Source: Acidimicrobiia bacterium (lineage in GTDB: Bacteria > Actinomycetota > Acidimicrobiia > Spongiisociales > ZC4RG35). Taken from it: a DNA stretch of 20,394 nt. Below, one piece after another: positions 14,817 through 20,394 of the stretch. Under the pieces are notes generated by a model, which saw only the letters and a program-made list of their open reading frames with translations, was not told the DNA's origin and did no database searches. Every line of letters starts with the position of its first letter. The first letter of the stretch is position 1. Where the stretch lies: contig QIDW01000077.1 in the NCBI GenBank assembly GCA_003230435.1, positions 1 through 20,394 on the forward strand. Reading direction: 5' to 3'. A program made the position numbers and the translations under genes.

Positions 14817-16148
14817 ATGACTCCCAACCAAGACGTCCGCCACACAATCGTGCAGCTCCTATCCAACATGAGCGACGGGAAGGAGATTCGCACCTATCTC
14901 AGCCGGTTCTCACAACTCGATCAGTCTCGATTCGCCGTGATCAAGATCGGCGGGGCCATCCTTCAGAACAGACTCGAAGAGACGTCAGCCGCTCTCGCTC
15001 TTCTCCACACGGTCGGACTGACTCCGATAGTCCTCCACGGCGGCGGTCCCCAGCTCGACGATCGGCTGGCCAGCGACGGCATCGACACAGAAAGAGTCGA
15101 CGGCTTGAGGGTCACGACCAGCGACGTACTCGACGCAGCCCGCGACATCTTCACAGCCCAGAACATCTCGCTCGTCGAGGCGGTGAGGGGCCAGGGTGTT
15201 TCCGCTCACGGACTCACTCAGGGCGCGTTCGACGCAGACATCATCGATCAGGACAAGTATGGCTTTGTCGGCGAACCCGCAGAACTACATCTCGATCTGC
15301 TGCGATCGATCGTGGAATCCGGGGCGATCCCCATTCTCACCTGCCTCGGTGTGGCACGCGGAGGACAGTTGGTGAACATGAACGCCGACTCGGCTACGCG
15401 CCTCCTCGTCCACGTGATTCAGCCGATGAAGATCATTTTCCTTGTTGACTCGGGCGGTCTACGCGACAGCGAGGGACGAATCATCGAGTCGATCAACCTC
15501 GCTTCGGACTTCGACGACTTGATGAGTCAGGATTGGGTCCACTCGGGGATGAGGCTCAAGCTCGCTGAAATCCGCCGTCTTCTCGACGACTCGCCTCCAT
15601 CGACCTCGGTGTCGATCACGAGTCCCGCCACCCTGGTCAGAGAGTTGTTCACCCATGGGGGCGCAGGCACCCTTATCCGCAAAGGCGAGAACATCGTCAA
15701 ATACGAAAACAAGGCCGATCTCGATCGTGACCGCGTCGAGGACCTCGTCCAAGGAGCTTTCGGTCGAAAGTTGGAGACCCGTTGGTGGGACGGCCTGGAC
15801 CTGGCGGCCGCCTATGTCTCCGAAAGTTACCGGGCTGGGGCGATTGTGACCCGTATCAATGACTTCATCTACCTCGACAAGTTCGCGATTCATGAGAGCG
15901 CTCAAGGAGAGGGACTGGCCAGAACGGTCTGGACCCATGTGACAAGGGATTTTCCCGTGCTCTTCTGGCGGTCGAGAATCGACAATCGGTTCAATGCCTT
16001 CTATGCCAAGGAGGCCGATGGTTCGGTGAAACTAGACCAGTGGACCATCTACTGGATCGGTGAGACCGACTTCGACAGGATCAGCCGAGCCGTCAAGCGA
16101 CTGAACGGACTTCCGGCAGCCTTCCGAAGGGACTCCTCAGGTGTCTGA
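14817..16148 (+). CDS. argB: Fused N-acetylglutamate kinase / N-acetylglutamate synthase (Xanthomonas type)
   Basis: The protein has 443 residues from ATG 14817, 2 bases after the preceding stop. The amino-acid kinase domain covers about 1-285: IKIGGAILQ (42-50), LHGGGPQLDDRL (73-84), the glutamate-binding NMNADSATRLL, and a C-terminal kinase strand region SVSITSPATLVREL. Residues about 290-443 form a GNAT acetyltransferase domain of the vertebrate/fungal NAGS type (KFAIHESAQGEGLARTVWTH, then FWRSRIDNRFNAFY). Bifunctional proteins of this architecture in Xanthomonas both acetylate glutamate and phosphorylate the product, the first two arginine steps. Pairing with acetylornithine carbamoyltransferase matches the Xanthomonas pathway. 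Its stop overlaps the argC start by 8 bases. No defect seen. Confidence 0.92.
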   Translation: MTPNQDVRHTIVQLLSNMSDGKEIRTYLSRFSQLDQSRFAVIKIGGAILQNRLEETSAALALLHTVGLTPIVLHGGGPQLDDRLASDGIDTERVDGLRVTTSDVLDAARDIFTAQNISLVEAVRGQGVSAHGLTQGAFDADIIDQDKYGFVGEPAELHLDLLRSIVESGAIPILTCLGVARGGQLVNMNADSATRLLVHVIQPMKIIFLVDSGGLRDSEGRIIESINLASDFDDLMSQDWVHSGMRLKLAEIRRLLDDSPPSTSVSITSPATLVRELFTHGGAGTLIRKGENIVKYENKADLDRDRVEDLVQGAFGRKLETRWWDGLDLAAAYVSESYRAGAIVTRINDFIYLDKFAIHESAQGEGLARTVWTHVTRDFPVLFWRSRIDNRFNAFYAKEADGSVKLDQWTIYWIGETDFDRISRAVKRLNGLPAAFRRDSSGV

Positions 16149-17039
16149 GGCAAGATCCATCGGTGTTGTCGGCGCCCGCGGGCACACCGGCAGCGAACTG
16201 CTCCGTCTCCTTGACAAACACCCTGGCTTCGCCGTGGAATACGCCGGCTCTAGAGAGCTTGCAGGTCGTCCGGTTCCAGAGATTGAAGGACTTACTTTCG
16301 GGGACCTGGGTGAGGATGGGGTGGCCGACCTAGGGCTGGATGCGGTGTTCCTCGCACTCCCCAACGGTGCCAGCTTGCCCTTCGTCTCCGCTCTGCCCAC
16401 CGATACCGTGATCGTCGACATCTCCTCAGATCACCGCTTCGATGACACAATAGAGCGAAGATCGCCGGAGCCAGGCGTGTCGCCAATCCGGGCTGCTACG
16501 CAACTGTGATGCAGTTGGCGCTGGCACCTTTCATCGAAGATCTCGATGGAGTGCCTGCTGTGTTCGGTGTCTCTGGATACTCCGGTGCCGGTACCACGCC
16601 ATCGGCGATGAATGACCCGAATCGTCTCGCCGACAACCTGTGGCCTTACAAGCTCGTAGGCCACAATCATGAACGAGAGACCACTCGAAACCTGGGTCAC
16701 CCGGTTCGTTTCATGCCTCACGTCCACCAGGCGTTCAGAGGTCTTCTCATAACTTCAAATATCCCGATATCCGCGCCAATCACCAGCGACGAAGCGGTGC
16801 AACGTCTGGTTGATGCCTACGCCGACGAGCCTCTGATCGACATTCAGGAGGAGATTCCCGAGTTGCGCGACGGCGCCGGACGTCTCGGCGTCCTCCTTGG
16901 CGGTGTGCACGTAAGCGAGGATGGCACAAACGTGGTGGTTGTGGGCGTCGAGGACAACCTGCTCAAAGGAGCGGCGGTGCAAGCCGTCCAGAACCTCAAC
17001 CTCGCGTTCGGTCAACCGGAGTTTGCCGCAATCCTCTGA
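16141..17039 (+). pseudogene. argC: N-acetyl-gamma-glutamyl-phosphate reductase, split by a frameshift
   Basis: The first frame (GTG 16141 to TGA 16509) gives IGVVGARGHTGSELLRLL, the NADP-binding start of ArgC, up to VIVDISSDHRFDD, and then loses homology. The second frame, open from about 16446, continues with NRAKIAGARRVANPGCYAT (catalytic cysteine codon 16494-16496), FGVSGYSGAGTTPS, HNHERET and FMPHV to TGA 17039. Relatives have about 20 residues including YGLPE between DxRFD and the ANPGCY region. Here only 32 bases remain, so about 25 are missing and the register is lost. All other motifs are well conserved, arguing for a very recent lesion or an assembly error. ArgC reduces acetylglutamyl phosphate to the semialdehyde. 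It is the yeast Arg5,6/Xanthomonas-like subtype. Confidence 0.85.
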
Positions 17040-17046
17040 ACGCGAA

Positions 17047-17052
17047 TAGCTT
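17047..17052 (+). promoter_or_regulatory. Putative -10 element of the pyrimidine phosphorylase gene (leaderless)
   Basis: TAGCTT is followed by 6 nt and ATG 17059 with no Shine-Dalgarno. It would put the transcription start next to the ATG and thereby favours ATG 17059 over the in-frame GTG 17053. Confidence 0.35.
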
Positions 17053-17058
17053 GTGCCC

Positions 17059-18369
17059 ATGGCCTACACGGCAATCGACCTGATCGAGATAAAGCGCGAC
17101 GGGGGTGCTCTCTCGGCTGACGCCATCGAATGGCTCATCGCTGCATATACAGATGGCAGCGTGCCGGACTATCAAATGTCCGCAATGGCAATGGCGATCC
17201 TGCTCAACGGGATGAACAACGAAGAGCTCGCCGCGTTGACCGAGGCAATGCTCAACTCCGGCGAGGTGATGGATTTCTCCAATATCGCAGCTGCCAAGAT
17301 CGATAAACACTCCACCGGGGGCGTCGGTGACAAGATCTCGATACCCCTGGTACCGATGGTGGCGGCATGTGGCATCTATGTGCCAATGATCTCGGGCCGC
17401 GGGCTGGGTCATACCGGTGGGACCCTCGACAAACTGGAGTCGATCCCCGGCTTCCGCACCGATATGAATGCCGACCGTTTTCGTGCCCTCCTTGTCGCAC
17501 ACCGTCTTGTCCTCGCCGGACAGTCCGAAACGATGGTCCCTGCGGACCGCAAGCTCTACGCATTGCGAGACGTCACCGGCACCGTCCCCTCGATTCCACT
17601 CATCTCCAGCTCGATCATGTCGAAAAAGTTGGCGGAAGGGCTCGACGGACTCCTTCTGGACGTGAAGACGGGATCTGGAGCGTCTATAAGGGAACTCGAC
17701 CGCTCTCGGGAGCTTGCCCGCACCATGGTCGGGATCGGTGCATCCCACGGGGTCAACACCGTCGCCTTCATAACTTCGATGGACCAACCACTCGGAAACG
17801 AGGTCGGCAATGCCAACGAGATCAAGGAATCGATCGACGTTCTTCGTGGTGATGGGCCGCAGGACGTGACCGAGCTCACGATGGTATTCGGTGAGACAAT
17901 GCTCGAGTTAGGCGGCGTCGACGGAGGCCGTGAGCGACTCGAGGACGTAATCGAGTCGGGGGCTGCGTTGGAGAAGTTCGTCGAAGTTGCGGTGGCGCAT
18001 GGAGGAGACCCATCGGTTATCGACGATCCGTCACTACTCGCTGTGGCGCCTCACGAGGCGATGGTTGCCGCTCCCGGGTCCGGGTACGTCACCCAATGCG
18101 ATGCCCTCACAATCGGAGTCGTCGCCACCCACCTTGGCGCCGGACGCGAGCGCAAGGAAGACACCATCGATCCTGGAGTGGGGATCACACTCAAGGCGAA
18201 AATCGGCGACATAGTGCAACGGGGCGATCCTCTAGCCATAGTCCATTACAGCGATGAAGAGAGATGGGATGCTCAACGCGAGAGCCTCGCAACCGCTTGG
18301 ACAATCTCCGACCAGCCCATTCCGACACCAGATCTGATCATCGAAAGAGTGGACGTCACCACGACCTGA
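17059..18369 (+). CDS. deoA: Thymidine / pyrimidine-nucleoside phosphorylase
   Basis: The protein has 436 residues, normal for the family. The phosphate-binding signature KHSTGGVGDK is at 83-92; SGRGLGHTGGTLDKLESIPG, LISSSIMSKKLAEGLDGLLLDVKTGSGA and GNEVGNANEI are further family motifs. The C-terminal region (VTQCDALTIG, GVGITLKAKIGDIVQRGDPLAIVH) is the usual biotinyl-like C-terminal domain. It splits thymidine (and possibly uridine) with phosphate into base and sugar phosphate. The uracil produced could be used by Upp, though the genes are apart. Sequence alone does not separate thymidine-specific DeoA from the broader Pdp type. It follows argC by 19 bases but seems to have its own promoter. 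An in-frame GTG at 17053 is the alternative start. Confidence 0.93.
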   Translation: MAYTAIDLIEIKRDGGALSADAIEWLIAAYTDGSVPDYQMSAMAMAILLNGMNNEELAALTEAMLNSGEVMDFSNIAAAKIDKHSTGGVGDKISIPLVPMVAACGIYVPMISGRGLGHTGGTLDKLESIPGFRTDMNADRFRALLVAHRLVLAGQSETMVPADRKLYALRDVTGTVPSIPLISSSIMSKKLAEGLDGLLLDVKTGSGASIRELDRSRELARTMVGIGASHGVNTVAFITSMDQPLGNEVGNANEIKESIDVLRGDGPQDVTELTMVFGETMLELGGVDGGRERLEDVIESGAALEKFVEVAVAHGGDPSVIDDPSLLAVAPHEAMVAAPGSGYVTQCDALTIGVVATHLGAGRERKEDTIDPGVGITLKAKIGDIVQRGDPLAIVHYSDEERWDAQRESLATAWTISDQPIPTPDLIIERVDVTTT

Positions 18370-18396
18370 GTGCGGTCGAATAGTCCGAACGCCAGT

Positions 18397-18437
18397 TATC
18401 ATCCCGCCGGATTCAAAACAAGGAGCAATGCGGTATG
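18397..18437 (+). promoter_or_regulatory. Putative promoter -10 and ribosome binding site of etfBA
   Basis: TATCAT at 18397-18402 fits a -10 element and AAGGAG at 18420-18425 is a good Shine-Dalgarno 9 nt before ATG 18435. The gap after the phosphorylase stop is 65 bases. In contrast to several other genes here, this one appears to have a short leader. An ATG at 18428 is out of frame and was not used. No clear -35 was recognised. Confidence 0.4.
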
Positions 18438-19193
18438 AAGGTTGTCGTCTGCGTCAAGCAGATCCCCGATCCGGCCACCCCCTACACCCTCGAGCCGGGC
18501 ACACACTGGTTGACACGCCCTGAAGACCAGGTCCTCGATGACACCGACCGCTACGGGGTGGAAATGGGTCTTCAGCTAGCCCAGGCGAACGAGGGCACGG
18601 TCACGTTGGTGAGCATGGGACCGGCAGGCAACGCCCAGGGAATACGCCAGGCCCTGGCCATGGGCGCCGACAAGGCACTCATCATCGAGGACGGCGAACT
18701 CCGTGGCGCCGACGCCCTGACAACGTCGAGAGTTCTCGCTGCTGCCATCGAAAGGGAAGGCTTCGATCTGGTCATCGCCGGCACCGAGTCGACCGACGGA
18801 TATTCAGGTGTCATTCCTCAGATGCTCGCTGAGCACCTCGGCACTCCGGCCCTTACCTATGCGAAAAACGTCGACATCGGCGACGGAAAGGTAACCATCG
18901 ACCGTCAGACCGACGACGGCTACGACGTGGTCGCGACCGATCTGCCTGCTGTTCTTTCGGTGACAGCTGGCGTGGTCGAGCCTCGTTATCCCACGTTCAA
19001 AGGGATCATGGACGCCAAGAAAAAGCCAGTGGAACATCTAACGCTCGCCGACCTCGGCGTTGAGACATCGTCCGACCAAAAGGTCACGTCGATTACCGAG
19101 GCGCCTGAACGAGCGGCCGGTCGAAAAGTTGAAGACGACGGTGAGGCCTACCAGGCCATCGTCGCCCTCCTCGAAGAGAGGAAGGTGATCTGA
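18435..19193 (+). CDS. etfB: Electron transfer flavoprotein beta subunit
   Basis: The protein has 252 residues. It begins MKVVVCVKQIPDP, the standard EtfB N-terminus, and contains ALAMGADKALIIED, DLVIAGTESTDGYSGVIPQMLAEHLG (the EtfB signature region) and LPAVLSVTAGVVEPRYPTFKGIMDAKKKP near the C-terminus, the recognition-loop segment. EtfB carries AMP and pairs with EtfA to form a soluble FAD heterodimer that passes electrons from acyl-CoA and other dehydrogenases to ETF:quinone oxidoreductase. The next gene, etfA, starts one base after the stop, so the two are one operon. No dedicated dehydrogenase is adjacent, suggesting the housekeeping (group I) ETF rather than a specialised bifurcating one; this last point is inference. 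Confidence 0.96.
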   Translation: MKVVVCVKQIPDPATPYTLEPGTHWLTRPEDQVLDDTDRYGVEMGLQLAQANEGTVTLVSMGPAGNAQGIRQALAMGADKALIIEDGELRGADALTTSRVLAAAIEREGFDLVIAGTESTDGYSGVIPQMLAEHLGTPALTYAKNVDIGDGKVTIDRQTDDGYDVVATDLPAVLSVTAGVVEPRYPTFKGIMDAKKKPVEHLTLADLGVETSSDQKVTSITEAPERAAGRKVEDDGEAYQAIVALLEERKVI

Positions 19194-19194
19194 G

Positions 19195-20142
19195 ATGGTC
19201 TCGGTGTGGGTATTCATCGAAGAAGTCGACGCAGGCCCGTCGGTGCTGGGTCTGGAGCTTTTGGCCAAGGCCAGAACCCTTGGCAACGTCACCGCTGTCT
19301 ACCTGGGGACCGGGAGTGACGAGGCATTCGCCGCTCTGGGCGAGCATGGGGCAAGCTCGGTACTGCACGCAGACGCCGGCGATCGACTCCCGTCGGGACC
19401 ACTCGCCGCTGCGCTTGCCGACCGGGTGGCTGTCGAGTCACCCGAGCTGTTCTTGTTTGGCCAGGCCTACACTGATAGGGACGTTGCCGGACGTCTTGGC
19501 GTTCGACTGGGCGTCGGAGTTCTATCCAATGCTTCTGACGTCCGTCTGACAGACGCAGGTGTGGAGACGGACCATGAGATCTTTGGTGGGAGCCAGGTTG
19601 CAACCGCATCGTCATCGAGTGGGCCGTTCCTCGTGCTCATTCGACCCAAGTCGTTCCCCGCCGAACCGGTAGGCGGAGATGCCCCATCGGTTGTCACTCT
19701 CGAACTTCCCGACGTCGGCTATTCGGAGGCGACGGTTGTCGAGTCACACGTCGAAGAACACGAGGGGCCGCAACTTGGAGAGGCTGCAATCGTTGTGTCT
19801 GGTGGACGCGGTCTTGGGTCGATCGAGGCGTACGATCTGGTCGAGAAACTTGCCAAGCTGTTGGGAGCCGCAAGCGGTGCCACAAGGGCCATCGTCGACG
19901 CGGGCTGGGTCCCGTACGCCAAGCAAGTGGGGCAAACGGGCAAGACAGTCAAGCCCGATGTCTACATCGCTGTCGGTATCTCGGGAGCCATGCAGCACCT
20001 TGTCGGCATGAAGGATGCCGGAACCATCATCGCCATCAACAAGGATCCCGATGCCCCCATTTTCTCGGTCGCCGACCTTGGGATCGTCGGTGACGTCCAC
20101 AAGGTGCTTCCTCAACTGATCGAGGCGCTGGAAAACCGCTGA
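19195..20142 (+). CDS. etfA: Electron transfer flavoprotein alpha subunit
   Basis: The protein has 315 residues, normal length. The N-terminal domain (1-190) is the variable alpha/beta fold that pairs with EtfB. The C-terminal FAD-binding domain has VVSGGRGLGSIEAYDLVEKL, RAIVDAGWVPYAKQVGQTG, VKPDVYIAVGISGAMQHLVG and IIAINKDPDAPIFSVADLGIVGD in the usual order; these bind the FAD. Start ATG 19195 is one base after the etfB stop and matches the family N-terminus (VWVFIEEVDAGPS). With EtfB it forms the electron carrier linking dehydrogenases to the quinone pool. No defect seen. Confidence 0.96.
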   Translation: MVSVWVFIEEVDAGPSVLGLELLAKARTLGNVTAVYLGTGSDEAFAALGEHGASSVLHADAGDRLPSGPLAAALADRVAVESPELFLFGQAYTDRDVAGRLGVRLGVGVLSNASDVRLTDAGVETDHEIFGGSQVATASSSSGPFLVLIRPKSFPAEPVGGDAPSVVTLELPDVGYSEATVVESHVEEHEGPQLGEAAIVVSGGRGLGSIEAYDLVEKLAKLLGAASGATRAIVDAGWVPYAKQVGQTGKTVKPDVYIAVGISGAMQHLVGMKDAGTIIAINKDPDAPIFSVADLGIVGDVHKVLPQLIEALENR

Positions 20143-20319
20143 CCAATAGCCAGGATCCGTCGAGTCAGAGCCCAGCAATCACAATCGACGCGATCGCCAC
20201 GATCGGGCCGCTCAACCCGGCCGGTGGTGAGGTCGGTCTGCACAGCTCAGCGTTATTCGGCTCACCGGACGACATCGTCAGTTACGTCGAGTGGGGCAGT
20301 CCGGAGCAATTCATAGGCT
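20143..20319 (+). other. Short open frame without a start codon, possible gene fragment
   Basis: Directly after the etfA stop, in the same frame, 58 sense codons stay open to the stop TGA at about 20317-20322. The translation includes IDAIATIGPLNPAGGEVGLH and LFGSPDDIVSYVEWGSPE. The GEVGLH...IVSYVEWGS pattern recalls secreted actinobacterial proteins with a repeated ALYxxxxF...YVxWG motif (weak recollection, not checked). No ATG, GTG or TTG start is in frame near its beginning and no ribosome binding site is visible. It may be a remnant of a lost gene or chance. The frame's end overlaps the leftward gene entering from the right edge. Confidence 0.25.
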
Positions 20320-20394
20320 GAACCGGTGAGGCAACAGCTCATCGAGAGTGTGCTCTCTTACGACTGACCCGTCCCCAGCGGTCACGATGACCTT
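20311..20394 (-). CDS. C-terminal end of an unidentified leftward gene (enters from the right edge)
   Basis: On the minus strand an open frame enters at 20394 and ends at TGA 20313-20311, giving 27 residues: KVIVTAGDGSVVREHTLDEL followed by LPHRFSL. Codon third positions are mostly G or C, as in the neighbouring genes, which supports real coding. Too little is visible to name the product. The gene is convergent with etfBA. Confidence 0.4.
   Translation of the reverse strand, partial: KVIVTAGDGSVVREHTLDELLPHRFSL

Noticed and set aside
16446..16509. Programmed ribosomal frameshift in argC
   Set aside because: No slippery heptamer or downstream stem is evident, and a block of about 8-9 conserved residues (YGLPE region) is missing, which frameshifting would not explain.
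1..20394. Search for tRNA, rRNA, CRISPR, insertion sequences or phage genes
   Set aside because: No cloverleaf-like intergenic sequence, repeat array, terminal inverted repeats or transposase/integrase motif was seen; intergenic gaps are all under about 250 bases.

Overview
The window is GC-rich, almost fully coding chromosomal DNA from a bacterium. Genes are packed with ATGA/GTGA stop-start overlaps. Several genes that lack a Shine-Dalgarno sequence carry a TANNNT (-10-like) hexamer 6-8 nt before the start codon, the arrangement expected of leaderless mRNAs. Together with the gene content this suggests an actinobacterium, perhaps an Acidimicrobiia-like lineage. That placement is inference. 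No insertion sequence, tRNA, rRNA, CRISPR array or phage gene was seen.

Left part (1-8501): the 5' end of ffh runs leftwards off the edge. Divergently, from about 568/598, comes a molybdenum-copper carbon monoxide dehydrogenase locus: a CoxD-like AAA+ ATPase, a CoxE-like VWA protein, then the enzyme subunits coxM (FAD), coxS (2Fe-2S) and coxL (Mo/Cu). CoxL carries the form I active-site loop AYRCSFR, so this is a true CO dehydrogenase. Next are a CoxF/XdhC-like protein with a C-terminal YHS metal-binding domain and an XdhC/CoxI protein split into two overlapping genes. The locus would build an enzyme that oxidises CO to CO2 and passes electrons to the respiratory chain.

Middle (8519-13763): phosphoenolpyruvate carboxylase (ppc); a convergent alpha/beta hydrolase broken by a frameshift where its RGHG-type segment should be; uracil phosphoribosyltransferase (upp), divergent from the hydrolase; a small alkyltransferase-like protein; and a SIMPL-domain lipoprotein whose ribosome-binding site lies partly in a perfect hairpin.

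Right-middle (13795-17039): an arginine cluster of the acetylated Xanthomonas type: N-acetylornithine carbamoyltransferase, a fused N-acetylglutamate kinase/synthase (kinase plus C-terminal acetyltransferase domain) and argC. The carbamoyltransferase lacks an ordinary start codon, and argC is split by a frameshift with about 25 bases apparently missing just before its catalytic cysteine. These lesions are either real decay or assembly errors.

Right end (17059-20394): thymidine/pyrimidine-nucleoside phosphorylase, etfB and etfA (electron-transfer flavoprotein), a short start-less open frame, and the last 27 codons of a leftward gene entering from the right edge. The most notable points are the acetylornithine route with its damaged genes, the YHS-fused CoxF, and the repeated leaderless and overlapping divergent promoter signals.
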